Assembly: GCF_009765995.1 (NCBI RefSeq)
Contig: NZ_LMUI01000011.1
Location: 54,173 to 118,172, forward strand
Direction: 5' to 3'
DNA: 64,000 nt
Source: Methylocapsa sp. S129
GTDB taxonomy: Bacteria; Pseudomonadota; Alphaproteobacteria; Rhizobiales; Beijerinckiaceae
Part shown: positions 18,370-27,811 of the stretch, in pieces
How positions within the stretch are numbered: the stretch's first letter is position 1
Layout: each line of letters begins with the position of its first letter
Notes under the pieces: model-generated
The model's input: the letters and a program-made list of their open reading frames with translations, nothing else
Database searches by the model: none
Told to the model about the DNA's origin: nothing
Made by a program: the position numbers and the translations under genes

Positions 18370-19197
18370 ATGATGCTCGATGTCATGCCGACGCATTTGA
18401 CCGAGGCGGAGACCGACCAGCTTCGCGCGGCTGTCGACGCCCTGGAGGGCAACGGCTTTTCTTCGCGGCTGACCAATCTGCTTGGACGGCAGGTTGAGAT
18501 GGTGGGGCGCTCCCTGCCCTCGCCGGTGCGCAAGGTTGTCGCTCGCGCCACCGAAACCGCCCTGCGCGCGGCGTTGCGCGTCGCGATCAGCACGATTGAC
18601 GCGAAGACTCCGCCAAAAGCCGCCAGCGGCATGCACAAAGCCCTCGCCGCCGCGTCAGGCGCCGCCGGCGGCGCCTTCGGATTGGCGGCCGTCGCGGTCG
18701 AATTGCCGGTTTCCACGACCATCATGCTCCGCTCGATCGCCCAGATCGCACGCGAGCAAGGCGAGGATCTGACCCAACCGGAAGCGGCGCTCGCCTGCGT
18801 CGAGGTTTTCGCGCTCGGCGGACGAGCGCCAGGCGAGGCGGCGGCGCTTGAGGGCAGCTATTTCGCCATCCGCAGCGTGCTCGCCAAAACGGTGAGCGAA
18901 AGCGCGCGTTTCATTCTCCAGCGTGGGCTGACCGACGAGACGGCGCCGGTTCTGGTCCGCCTTGTCGTGCAGATCGCCGCGCGCTTCGGCTTGGTTGTGA
19001 GCCAAAAGCTCGCCGCCCAAGCGATTCCCGTCATCGGGGCGCTCGGCGGCGCGGCGGTCAATCTGGCCTTCACCGAGCATTTCCAGAACATTGCCCGCGG
19101 CCATTTCACTGTGCGTCGCCTTGAGCGGGCCTACGGCGCAGAAGCTGTGCGCTTCGACTATGAACGGCTGCGCAACGAGAAGCCTGGCCGGAAATGA
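18370..19197 (+). CDS. EcsC family protein
   Basis: 275-residue protein resembling the EcsC family, named after a gene of the Bacillus ecs operon; molecular role unknown. It contains the characteristic Ala/Gly-rich amphipathic stretch (AASGAAGGAFGLAAVAVELP), the segment TIMLRSIAQIAREQGEDL, and the end FTEHFQNIARGHFTVRRLER. The glycine-rich part suggests membrane association rather than a clear spanning helix. Start is one of two adjacent ATGs at 18370/18373 with GAGGGT upstream. It lies 84 bp after uppP on the same strand, so co-transcription is possible. Confidence 0.85.
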   Translation: MMLDVMPTHLTEAETDQLRAAVDALEGNGFSSRLTNLLGRQVEMVGRSLPSPVRKVVARATETALRAALRVAISTIDAKTPPKAASGMHKALAAASGAAGGAFGLAAVAVELPVSTTIMLRSIAQIAREQGEDLTQPEAALACVEVFALGGRAPGEAAALEGSYFAIRSVLAKTVSESARFILQRGLTDETAPVLVRLVVQIAARFGLVVSQKLAAQAIPVIGALGGAAVNLAFTEHFQNIARGHFTVRRLERAYGAEAVRFDYERLRNEKPGRK

Positions 19198-19438
19198 TGA
19201 GGCGCAACGCGCCGTTCACGTTCATGTGAAGCGTCGCCCTTCTTGAGATTCGGGGGCTTTGCCTCTAAGGATCGCGAGGGGCTATACCCGTCAAACGACG
19301 GAAAAATCAGCATTAATGTGTCTGGCTACCGAGGCAGGCAAAAACCGCGCCTTAATACGGCTAAAGTTTGGCGCGATCGATCGCGGCTCCGCTATGATAT
19401 TTCGTGGTTCCATCAAACGCTATTGGAGGCGCCGATAG

Positions 19439-20680
19439 ATGGGGTTTCGTCGAGTCGCCGGCTTAATCTTGGTGCTGGCGGTCGCCCTTGCCGCTTACGG
19501 CGCCTATATGCCGGAAACCATCGAGAAATGGTCGCCGGCGGCCGGAATTTATGCGTGGAAGCTGCATGATTTCCTCCCGGCCTCGGCGACCGGGCGGCAA
19601 GTGAGCCCAACGTCGGTCGCCGGCTCTCCCGTCATCGCCGCCCCTGCGCCGTCGACCACGCTTGTTCCTGTTATCGTCGCCAAGGCTGTGCGCAAGGATT
19701 TGCCGTGGCGGGTCGAGGCAATAGGAACCGTCCAGCCGATTGCGACCGTAACGTTGCGCACGCGGGTCGACGCCGCTGTCGATCAGGTGCTCGTCGCCGA
19801 CGGCGCCGCCGTCAAGGCAGGCGACATTCTGTTCAAGCTCGACGCGCGACAGGCCGACGCGCAACTGAAAGGCGCGCAGGCGCAGCTCGCCAAGGATCAG
19901 GCGCAGCTCGATCAGAACAAGCGCGATGTCGTCCGCTACACCGACCTTGTGGCGCGATCCGCGACGCCCATTCTCAATCTCGACAACGCCAGGACCGCGG
20001 CGGCGACGAACGAAGCCGCGATCCTGGGCGATCTTGCCGCCATCGACAATCTCCAGGTTCAGCTAAGTTGGTATACGATTTCAGCGCCTATCTCGGGCCG
20101 CGTCGGCACTGTGGCCATCAAGGCCGGCAATATCGCCAGGACGGGCGACAACAGCGCCGCCGGGGCTTTTGCGACGATCAACCAGATTTCGCCCATTTAC
20201 GTCTCCTTCTCGGTCACGCAAACGCTGTTGCCTGCGATCCGAGAAGCCATGGCGAAGGGCGCCAAAGTCGTCGCCACGCCGCAGGGCTCGAAGAAGGGCG
20301 CCGAAGGGAAGCTCGCCTTGTTCGAGAACACGGTCGATCCCGGCACCGGCACGATTATGGCGCATGCCGTTTTCGAAAATGCCGATGAGACGCTGTGGCC
20401 GGGGCAATTGTGCAATCTCCAGCTCACGCTTCGCAACGAGCCTGATACGGTTGTGGCGCCGCGCGAGGCGATCCAGATCGGCCAAAGCGGCAATTACGTC
20501 TTCACAATCGTCGATGGCGCCGCCCACGTGCAACCGGTCGTCGCGGGCCGTTCGCAGGACGGCGAGATTGTGGTGACCCAAGGTCTGAGCGGCGGCGAGA
20601 CCGTCGTCGTCGACGGCGCCCTTCTTCTCACCGAAGGCGTCAAGGTCGAGGCCCGCGATCCGCAGAAGGGGGCAAGCTGA
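19439..20680 (+). CDS. RND efflux periplasmic adaptor (membrane fusion protein)
   Basis: 413-residue periplasmic adaptor of the MdtA/AcrA type, linking the inner-membrane pump to an outer-membrane channel. N-terminal anchor helix (AGLILVLAVALAAYGAY), then the lipoyl/biotinyl half-motifs (VDAAVDQVLVADGAAVKAGD and later ISAPISGRVGTVAIKAG) separated by a coiled-coil hairpin of Ala/Gln/Asp-rich helices. Beta-barrel and membrane-proximal regions follow (LWPGQLCNLQL, APREAIQIGQSGNYVF). ATG 19439 has GGAGG 10 bp upstream. It ends 1 bp before the pump gene. No outer-membrane component or regulator adjoins. Confidence 0.93.
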   Translation: MGFRRVAGLILVLAVALAAYGAYMPETIEKWSPAAGIYAWKLHDFLPASATGRQVSPTSVAGSPVIAAPAPSTTLVPVIVAKAVRKDLPWRVEAIGTVQPIATVTLRTRVDAAVDQVLVADGAAVKAGDILFKLDARQADAQLKGAQAQLAKDQAQLDQNKRDVVRYTDLVARSATPILNLDNARTAAATNEAAILGDLAAIDNLQVQLSWYTISAPISGRVGTVAIKAGNIARTGDNSAAGAFATINQISPIYVSFSVTQTLLPAIREAMAKGAKVVATPQGSKKGAEGKLALFENTVDPGTGTIMAHAVFENADETLWPGQLCNLQLTLRNEPDTVVAPREAIQIGQSGNYVFTIVDGAAHVQPVVAGRSQDGEIVVTQGLSGGETVVVDGALLLTEGVKVEARDPQKGAS

Positions 20681-20681
20681 C

Positions 20682-23600
20682 ATGTCCCTTTCGGAGCTTT
20701 GCATCCGCCGGCCAGTGATGACGACTCTGCTCATGCTGTCGTTCATCGTCTTTGGCATTTTTGGCTACCGGCAATTGCCGGTTTCGGCGCTGCCGCGCGT
20801 CGATTTTCCGACCGTTGCGGTCTATGCGCAATTGCCCGGCGCCAGCCCGGACACGATGGCGTCCTCGGTCGCCGGTCCGCTGGAGCGCGCCTTCGCGACA
20901 ATCCCCGGCATTACGATGATGACCTCGTCGTCGAACCTCGGGCGCACCAGCATCGTCATGCAATTCGACCTCGATCGCAATATCGACGGCGCCTCGCTGG
21001 ACGTGCAATCGAATATTTCGGCCACTTTGCGCAAGCTGCCGCCGCAGCTCCCCGCCCCGCCCAGTTTCCAGAAACTCAATCCGGCCGACAGCCCGATCCT
21101 GTTCATCGCTTTGGTTTCAAAGACCCTGCCTTTGACGACCGTCGACGACTATGCCGAATTGGTCTTCGCGCAGCAGATTTCGCAGATCACCGGCGTTGCG
21201 CAGGTACAAGTGTTCGGCCAGCAGAAATTCGCGGTGCGCGTCGACGTCGATTCCGACAAGGCGGCGGCGCGCGGCCTGACGCTCGATTATGTTCAGAACG
21301 CCGTCGCCGCGGCCAATTCTTCGACGCCGGTCGGCGCGATGCTGGGCGCCAAGCAGAACGTCACCGTCGACGCGACCGGCCAAATGCCGCATGCCGCCGA
21401 ATATGGCAACCTCGTTATCGCATGGCGTAACGGCGCTCCGGTGCGTCTCAATGAAGTCGCAAGAGTCTATGATTCGGTCGAGAACAATCAGCTCGCCGGC
21501 TGGGTTGGCGACACGCGCTCGATCGTTCTGGCGATTTTCCGCCAATCCGACGCCAACACCGTCGATGTCGTCGACAATGTGAAGGCCAAGATCCCCTATT
21601 ACCAGTCGCAACTGCCGCCGTCCGTCGACGTCAAAGTTATCAACGATCGATCGGTTTCGATCCGTCAATCGATCGACGACGTGCAGCATACGTTGATGCT
21701 GTCGATCGTGCTGGTGATCGCGGTCATTTTCATTTTCTTGAAATCCGCCTCGGCGACCATCATTCCCGCGCTGGCGCTGCCGGTGTCGCTGATCGGCACC
21801 TGCGCTTTCATGTATATGTTCGGCTATTCGATCGACAACATATCCTTGTTGGCGATCACGCTATCGGTCGGCTTTGTCGTCGACGACGCAATCGTCATGC
21901 TGGAAAACATCACGCGCCATATCGAAGGAGGCATGAAGCCATTCGACGCCGCCTTGAAAGGCTCGCGCGAGATCGCGTTCACGATTCTGTCGATCACCTT
22001 TTCGCTGGTCGCCGTGTTTATTCCCGTGCTGTTGATGAGCGGCGTGGTCGGGCGCGTATTTCGGGAATTCGCAGTGACCATCACAGTCGCCATTCTCGTC
22101 TCGGGTTTCGTGTCGCTGACATTGACGCCGATGCTTTGCGCACGAATCCTCAGCGCCCCCAAACACGGAGCGGCGGCGGGTCTGTTCTCGCGCGTTTCCG
22201 ACTTCTTCGTCGACGGCCTCGCAACCGGTTATCGCATATCGCTCGATTTCGTCCTGAAATTCCGGTTGCTCGCCCTGATCGGAACTTTCGCGACGGGCTA
22301 TATCGCCTTTTCGCTTTACGTCGACGTCCCTAAAGGCTTTTTTCCGGACGAAGACACGGGCTTTCTGAGCGGCATAACTGAGGCGCAGCCGGATACGAGC
22401 TTCGATGCGATGTCGCAGCGCGAAATGGCAGTGTCCAAAATCATCCAGAATGATCCTGCCGTCGACTATGTCACGTCAGCCGTCGGCTTCGGCGGCGTGA
22501 CGAGCAAAGGGTTCCTGTTCATCAAGCTCAAGGAGAAGGATCAGCGCGGCCCGATCTACCAGGTGATGGCGCGGCTGCGCGATGCGACCGGCGTGCTTCC
22601 CGGCCTTCGCACGATTCTGCAGCCAGTCCAGAACTTGCAATTCACGGGCGGGCGCATCGCGCGCGCCAAATACCAATACACACTGCAATCTGGCGACATC
22701 GACGCGCTCTATAAAAAAGCGCCGGAGATGGAAGCGGCGATCAGGCAATTGCCGGGATTGCGCGACGTCAACAGCGATCTGCAGATCACCAATCCGCAGG
22801 TGCGGGTGGAAATCGACCGCGAGAAAGCGGCGGCCTTCGGCATCACCACCGACCAGGTTCGCACCGCACTCTACAACGCCTATGGCACGCGGCAAATCTC
22901 GACCATCTTCACCGAGGCCGATGATTACCAGGTGATCATGGAGGCCGACGCAAATTTCCAGGACGACCCGGCGGCGCTCGGGCGGATCTATGTTTCCGCC
23001 ACCGGAGGCGGCCTCGTTCCATTGGATGAATTGGCGACGATGACCCGGACCGTCGGCCCGCTGCAGATCAATCGTCAGGCGCAGCAGCCCGCGGTGACCA
23101 TTTCATTCAATCTCGCGCCCGACATGTCGCTTGGCCAGGCGATCGAGGCCATCCACGCGATAGAACGCAAAGCCAATCTTCCTCAGAGCATCATCACCGG
23201 CTTCGCCGGTAACGCGCAACTCTTTCAGCAGGCCCTGGCCGGGCAAGGCGCGCTGCTGATGGCGGCCGTGCTGACGATCTACATCCTGCTGGGCGTGCTC
23301 TATGAGAGCTACATCCATCCGATCACCATTCTCTCGGGTTTGCCTTCGGCCGGCATCGGCGCGCTGCTCGCACTCGAATATTTCCATATGGACTTGTCGG
23401 TTATCGCGATCATCGGCATCCTGTTGCTGATCGGCATCGTGAAAAAGAACGCGATCATGATGGTCGATTTTGCGATCGAACGGCGGCGCGAGGGCGGCCT
23501 CGACGCCCTGACGGCGATACGCGAGGCCGCGCTCATCCGTTTCCGGCCCATTATCATGACGACCATGGCCGCCCTGCTCGGTTCGCTGCCGATCGCTCTT

Positions 23601-23822
23601 GGCGCCGGCGCCGGCTCTGAACTGCGTCAGCCTTTAGGCATCGCCATCGTCGGCGGTCTTTGCTTTTCGCAAGTGCTGACGCTCTACATCACGCCGGTCA
23701 TCTATTTCTATCTCGACAAGGTCGATTCCATGTTGGCGGGGCGGCGCAAGAAGGCGCCGAAATCGGCGCCTGCCGCGCCGGCGATCGGCGAGCATGCGCC
23801 GGTCGGCGCGCCGGCTGAATAG
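20682..23822 (+). CDS. RND efflux pump permease (MdtB/MdtC-AcrB type)
   Basis: 1046-residue inner-membrane proton-driven pump of the HAE-1 family; the length is standard. It has 12 helices in two repeats, each with a large periplasmic porter loop. The proton-relay aspartates in helix 4 are present (SVGFVVDDAIVMLENI), and the opening SELCIRRPVMTTLLMLSFIV is typical of the MdtC/MuxC branch. The conserved C-half segment GIVKKNAIMMVDFAIERRRE is intact. Directly follows its adaptor (1 bp), so the two are one operon. It needs an outer-membrane partner encoded elsewhere. Substrate spectrum not inferable. Confidence 0.94.
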   Translation: MSLSELCIRRPVMTTLLMLSFIVFGIFGYRQLPVSALPRVDFPTVAVYAQLPGASPDTMASSVAGPLERAFATIPGITMMTSSSNLGRTSIVMQFDLDRNIDGASLDVQSNISATLRKLPPQLPAPPSFQKLNPADSPILFIALVSKTLPLTTVDDYAELVFAQQISQITGVAQVQVFGQQKFAVRVDVDSDKAAARGLTLDYVQNAVAAANSSTPVGAMLGAKQNVTVDATGQMPHAAEYGNLVIAWRNGAPVRLNEVARVYDSVENNQLAGWVGDTRSIVLAIFRQSDANTVDVVDNVKAKIPYYQSQLPPSVDVKVINDRSVSIRQSIDDVQHTLMLSIVLVIAVIFIFLKSASATIIPALALPVSLIGTCAFMYMFGYSIDNISLLAITLSVGFVVDDAIVMLENITRHIEGGMKPFDAALKGSREIAFTILSITFSLVAVFIPVLLMSGVVGRVFREFAVTITVAILVSGFVSLTLTPMLCARILSAPKHGAAAGLFSRVSDFFVDGLATGYRISLDFVLKFRLLALIGTFATGYIAFSLYVDVPKGFFPDEDTGFLSGITEAQPDTSFDAMSQREMAVSKIIQNDPAVDYVTSAVGFGGVTSKGFLFIKLKEKDQRGPIYQVMARLRDATGVLPGLRTILQPVQNLQFTGGRIARAKYQYTLQSGDIDALYKKAPEMEAAIRQLPGLRDVNSDLQITNPQVRVEIDREKAAAFGITTDQVRTALYNAYGTRQISTIFTEADDYQVIMEADANFQDDPAALGRIYVSATGGGLVPLDELATMTRTVGPLQINRQAQQPAVTISFNLAPDMSLGQAIEAIHAIERKANLPQSIITGFAGNAQLFQQALAGQGALLMAAVLTIYILLGVLYESYIHPITILSGLPSAGIGALLALEYFHMDLSVIAIIGILLLIGIVKKNAIMMVDFAIERRREGGLDALTAIREAALIRFRPIIMTTMAALLGSLPIALGAGAGSELRQPLGIAIVGGLCFSQVLTLYITPVIYFYLDKVDSMLAGRRKKAPKSAPAAPAIGEHAPVGAPAE

Positions 23823-23907
23823 CCGCAGCAATCGGGCTGCCTAAGTTTGCGCGGCGCGATCTGGCCGAAATGAACGCGGGCGATCGGATCCGCGCGAGGC
23901 GGCAGCC

Positions 23908-24927
23908 TTATCGATACCGCTTCTGATTCCAGCGATGCCCAAGCAAAGCGAGAATGATGATCAGGCCGTTGAAGAACTGGACATAGAAACCACTGAGGCC
24001 CGCCGCGACGATGCCGCTTTGAATGAATGAAACGATCAAGGCGCCGATCGCGCCGCCGGTGATGGTGCCGATGCCGCCCCATGTTGGCGTGCCGCCAACG
24101 AAAACCGAGGCGATCGTCCCCAGGAGGTAGCCGTCGCCGGTGGTCGGCCACCACGTATAATTGATCATGGCGCTGAACACGCCCGCTATGGCCGCCCCAA
24201 GCCCCATGAAGACGAAGGTCGCAATGCGGGTGCGATTGACGTTGATGCCCATCTGCGCGGCGCTGTCGGGATGATCGCCCACCGCGTGGACGCGGGCGCC
24301 GAAGCGATGCCGATTGAACAGCAGCGCGGCGAAGGCGACGAAGCCGAGCGCCCAGAATATTTGTACGGGAAGTCCAAGGAAATCCCCGGAAAAGAGCGCA
24401 CCGGCGGCAGTATCGTGCAGATCGAGCAAAGCGATCGATTTGCCTTGCGTGACGATCATGATGAATCCGCGCAGCATATAGTTCATGCCCAGCGTCGCGA
24501 TGAGCGAAGAGAGGCTGGCGAGGACCACAAGCGCGCCCACGCAATAACCCAGAATCATGCCGGTCGCCAACGCGCCCAGAATGGCGAGGAAAGGGCTGAA
24601 CCCCGCCTGGACGAGCAGCGCGAAAACCCACGCCGAAAAGCCCATCGTCGCGGGAAAGGATAGGTCGATTTCGCCGACGGTGACGATGAAGACCAGCGGC
24701 GCTACCAGACAGAGCGCCACGGGCAGCGTCACAAGAACCGAACTGTAAATTGGCCAATGGGTGAAGACTGAAGGGCTGAAGATGGTAAAAACGGCCATCA
24801 TCGCGACGAACACGGCAAAACTGCCGACGGCCGCTCGATTCGCCATCAGGAAACGCCGCAGCGCGCTGTCGGGCGGCCGGACGGCGGGCGCCGCGCGCGC
24901 GTTGGCTGGTTCAAGCGACAAGGTCAT
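23908..24927 (-). CDS. Sugar ABC transporter permease (RbsC/FrcC family)
   Basis: 339-residue inner-membrane subunit of a CUT2-type importer, about 9-10 helices. Family motifs are present: PATMGFSAWVFALLVQAG, GMNYMLRGFIMI (TLGM near helix 4), and GGTPTWGGIGTITGGAIGAL near the C-terminus, the signature of ribose/fructose-type permeases. Its start overlaps the end of the ATPase gene by 4 bp (ATGA), showing translational coupling. It is the last gene of a five-gene minus-strand cluster (oxidoreductase, isomerase, binding protein, ATPase, permease) read from the LacI operator region. Confidence 0.92.
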   Translation of the reverse strand: MTLSLEPANARAAPAVRPPDSALRRFLMANRAAVGSFAVFVAMMAVFTIFSPSVFTHWPIYSSVLVTLPVALCLVAPLVFIVTVGEIDLSFPATMGFSAWVFALLVQAGFSPFLAILGALATGMILGYCVGALVVLASLSSLIATLGMNYMLRGFIMIVTQGKSIALLDLHDTAAGALFSGDFLGLPVQIFWALGFVAFAALLFNRHRFGARVHAVGDHPDSAAQMGINVNRTRIATFVFMGLGAAIAGVFSAMINYTWWPTTGDGYLLGTIASVFVGGTPTWGGIGTITGGAIGALIVSFIQSGIVAAGLSGFYVQFFNGLIIILALLGHRWNQKRYR

Positions 24928-25721
24928 GACGATGCTCCTGCCTGCGTTGACGCTGGATCGAATGACACGACGCCCTGGGGGTGGGCGATATTTTCCATGA
25001 AAGCGATCAATTGCTCGGCCGAACCGACCTCTTGTTTGGTCGCCTGTAGCGCCACCGTGCCGCGATCCATCACGACAAAGCGCTCGGCTATGTCATAGAC
25101 GTGGTGAATGTTGTGGCCGATAAAAAGAACAGATCGCCCGCCCGCGCGCACCGTGCGCACGAAACGAAACACCTTCTCGGTTTCCGTCAGCGAAAGCGCC
25201 GTCGTAGGCTCGTCCATCACGATCAGATCGGCCTGGTTATAGATGGCGCGCGCCAGCGCCACGCCCTGTCTCTCGCCCCCGGAAAGCTGGCCGACGATCG
25301 AGTCGGGCGAAAACACTTTCGAGGTGAAGCCGATCTCGCGCATGAGGCGCTCCGCCTCTCGCCGTTCACGCGTGGAATCGATGAAGCCGAACCAGTTTGA
25401 GATCTCGCGCCCCATGAAAATATTGCGAACGATCGATTGCTGAACCGCCAGCGCGCGATCCTGAAAGACGGTCTCGATGCCAGCATTGCGCGAACGCGCG
25501 GCGTCCCAGTGCGTTTCGACTTTGCCGCGAACCAGGATATCGCCGCTGGTCGGCTGGATCGCCCCCGCCAGCATCTTGATCAGCGTCGATTTGCCGGCGC
25601 CATTGTCGCCGAGCAGTCCAACGACTTCGCCCCGATCGACATGCAAATTGACGCCGCCAACCGCGAAAACCCGGCCATAGGATTTGGCGACGTTTCTGAG
25701 CTCGACAAGCCGTTCGCTCAT
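24924..25721 (-). CDS. Sugar ABC transporter ATP-binding protein, single-domain (FrcA-like)
   Basis: 265-residue ATPase that powers the adjacent CUT2 importer. Walker A is GDNGAGKST, Q-loop FQDRALAV, signature LSGGERQGVALAR, Walker B DLIVMDEPT, and switch His in FIGHNIHH. It has one nucleotide-binding domain, as in FrcA of rhizobia, rather than the double-domain RbsA form, so it should act as a homodimer. I start at ATG 25721, which follows GGGGGAAACGCT; the frame extends six residues upstream to 25739 without a better site. Overlaps the permease gene by 4 bp. Confidence 0.92.
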   Translation of the reverse strand: MSERLVELRNVAKSYGRVFAVGGVNLHVDRGEVVGLLGDNGAGKSTLIKMLAGAIQPTSGDILVRGKVETHWDAARSRNAGIETVFQDRALAVQQSIVRNIFMGREISNWFGFIDSTRERREAERLMREIGFTSKVFSPDSIVGQLSGGERQGVALARAIYNQADLIVMDEPTTALSLTETEKVFRFVRTVRAGGRSVLFIGHNIHHVYDIAERFVVMDRGTVALQATKQEVGSAEQLIAFMENIAHPQGVVSFDPASTQAGASS

Positions 25722-25784
25722 AGCGTTTCCCCCTGTCATCGATGGACCAGGCCGCGATGCGCCCTGGTCCTTGCCGCCTTCAGA

Positions 25785-26798
25785 TCAACGCAGACCTTCG
25801 GTCGCCAGACCCGCGACGGCCTTGTAGTTTTCCGGCGTTACATAGCCTGCGCCCGTGTCGACGTTGATCGGCGCCAGACCATAAACAATCTGTTCGCAGA
25901 GGCTGAGAATCGGCAGATAGCCCTGCTGGAAGGGTTGCTGATCCGCCGTCAACTGAACCCAACCGCCGTTGAAGGCCTCGACAATCTGCGGACTGGTGTC
26001 GAAACCGACATTGATGACTTCACCGGGCTTTTTGCCGGCGGCTTTCATATAGGTCGCGGCGTTGCCCAATTCCTGACCGCCGGGATAGACGATCGCCCTG
26101 GCCTTCGGGTTGGCCTGCAACGTCGCCGTGATGACCGGGATGGCCAAGTTAGGGTCAGCCGCCCATTCGGGGGGAGCAAACAGGCGCACAACCTTGACGC
26201 CCGCCTCTTCCATCGCCTTCGCCGTGGACTCCTCGCGGGCGCCGCGGATGTTATCGTCAAACCCGCCCAGAACGATTGCCACGTCGTCTTTCTTCAGACC
26301 GAACCGCCGCACGATCTCGACGCCAAGCGCATGGCCCTGCGGCGCCTGCTGGGCGCCGATATAGCCGCCGCCAACCTTGTCGACCGCCGCGGGCACCGGC
26401 ACGTTCTGATACATCATCTTGATGCCGCTCTTGGCCGCTTCCTGCGCTAATGGAACAACCGCCGCCTCGCCCGGATGCCCCATCATCGCAATGCCGTCAG
26501 GATGGGCTGCGACCGCCTCGCGCAATTGCTGCACCATCTTCTCATTGACCCAACCCGAGAAGACATAGTCGACCTGCGCGCCGGTATCGGCGGCGGCCTG
26601 CTTGGCGCCATTGTAGACGATCGTGCCGAAGGCATCGCCTTCGGCGCCGCCGACAAAGAAGCGAATATGTACTTTGCTGCACCATTTATCGCGCAGCGCC
26701 GCCGCTTGCGCGGCGTCGCCAACGCCAACCAAGGTCGCAACCAAGAGCGCCACCGCCGCCGACCCGCGCAACGCCCGCTTCAAATATGATTTCCCCAT
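25785..26798 (-). CDS. Sugar ABC transporter periplasmic substrate-binding protein
   Basis: 337-residue periplasmic binding protein of the ribose/galactose-binding (Peripla_BP_4) type. A signal peptide (ALRGSAAVALLVATLVGVGDAAQAA) precedes the first lobe, which has FVGGAEGDAFGTIVYNGAKQ and GIAMMGHPGEAAVVPLAQEA; the second lobe carries VLGGFDDNIRGAREESTAKA. A Cys soon after cleavage (RDKWCSKV) is not in a lipobox. It supplies the adjacent permease/ATPase. Ligand unknown, but the flanking isomerase-like and Gfo/Idh/MocA enzymes suggest a sugar, polyol or inositol-type compound (inference). Confidence 0.9.
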   Translation of the reverse strand: MGKSYLKRALRGSAAVALLVATLVGVGDAAQAAALRDKWCSKVHIRFFVGGAEGDAFGTIVYNGAKQAAADTGAQVDYVFSGWVNEKMVQQLREAVAAHPDGIAMMGHPGEAAVVPLAQEAAKSGIKMMYQNVPVPAAVDKVGGGYIGAQQAPQGHALGVEIVRRFGLKKDDVAIVLGGFDDNIRGAREESTAKAMEEAGVKVVRLFAPPEWAADPNLAIPVITATLQANPKARAIVYPGGQELGNAATYMKAAGKKPGEVINVGFDTSPQIVEAFNGGWVQLTADQQPFQQGYLPILSLCEQIVYGLAPINVDTGAGYVTPENYKAVAGLATEGLR

Positions 26799-26899
26799 GA
26801 GACTTCCTCCATGTCGATTTGATTAGCTTTTCGCCGTTTATGAGCCCGCCGGTTGATCCGGCGCGGCGTTCGATCCGACGTCCGCCGCCGGAAGCGTCA

Positions 26900-27799
26900 T
26901 CATGCCGGATTGGGAATGAACTCCGCGCCGCCACGACAATTCTTGAGATAGTTGAGCGCATGAACCTGGCCGGTCAGCTCAAGCTCGTCGCGATAGACCG
27001 GATCGTGCCAACCCTCGATGTCGATCGATCCCTTGTATCCGGCCAGACGCAATTCGCTGATGACCCGCGTCCAGTCGCTGTCGCCAAATCCCGGCGAACG
27101 CATCTGTACGAAAGGGACCTTGCCGAACACGCCATGCTCGCGAATGACGTCCCAGCGCACGGTCGCATCCTTGCCATGCACATGGAAAAACTTGGGGGCC
27201 CATTTGCGAATTTGCGGGATGGGATCGATGAGATAAACGAGCTGGTGGCAGGGCTCCCATTCCAGCCCGATATTCTCGTCAGGAAGCGCGTTGAAAATCA
27301 GCTCCCAGGCGTCGGGATTATGCGCAATGTTCCAGTCGCCGCTGCTCCAGTTGCCATCCATCGCGCAATTTTCAAAGGCGAGCCGCACCCCCTTGTCGGC
27401 GGCGCGTTTGGCCAGCGCACCCCAAACGGTCTTGTAACGCGACAGACTCTCTTCGATCGGCTTACCGCGCACCCGCCCGGTGAACCCGGCGATTGTTTTG
27501 GCGCCGAAGAGATGAGCGTTGTCGATAAGGGCTTCCCAACCGGCGAGGGTCCTACGGTCGATGTCCGTTTCTTCGAGCGGATTGCCGAACATGCCGAGCG
27601 TGTCGATCGTGACATTGGCGTCGCCGATCGCCTCTTTCAGCTCGCGCGCCAGTTTGGCCAAATCCGCATCCATCGTCTGCCAGAAGAAGGGCTCGACGCT
27701 CTCAAAGCCGAGCTTCACGAGTTCGCGTACGTAGCCGCTGGGATCCTTGAGGGCGCCGCGAATCATCGTGCCGATGCGGATATCTTTAAGAGCCTTCAT
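26900..27799 (-). CDS. Sugar phosphate isomerase/epimerase family protein (AP endonuclease 2-type TIM barrel)
   Basis: 299-residue TIM-barrel enzyme of the xylose isomerase-like (AP_endonuc_2) family. Metal-binding segments are visible: LAFENCAMDG (Glu), GLEWEPCHQLVYLIDP (Glu/His), FFHVHGKDA (His) and SIDIEGWHDP near the end (Glu). Members isomerise or epimerise keto-sugars or inositol derivatives; the substrate here is unknown. It lies ~100 bp downstream of... on the minus strand it follows the oxidoreductase gene by 12 bp and precedes the binding protein gene, so it belongs to the sugar cluster. Confidence 0.88.
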   Translation of the reverse strand: MKALKDIRIGTMIRGALKDPSGYVRELVKLGFESVEPFFWQTMDADLAKLARELKEAIGDANVTIDTLGMFGNPLEETDIDRRTLAGWEALIDNAHLFGAKTIAGFTGRVRGKPIEESLSRYKTVWGALAKRAADKGVRLAFENCAMDGNWSSGDWNIAHNPDAWELIFNALPDENIGLEWEPCHQLVYLIDPIPQIRKWAPKFFHVHGKDATVRWDVIREHGVFGKVPFVQMRSPGFGDSDWTRVISELRLAGYKGSIDIEGWHDPVYRDELELTGQVHALNYLKNCRGGAEFIPNPA

Positions 27800-27811
27800 T
27801 TCACACTCGCT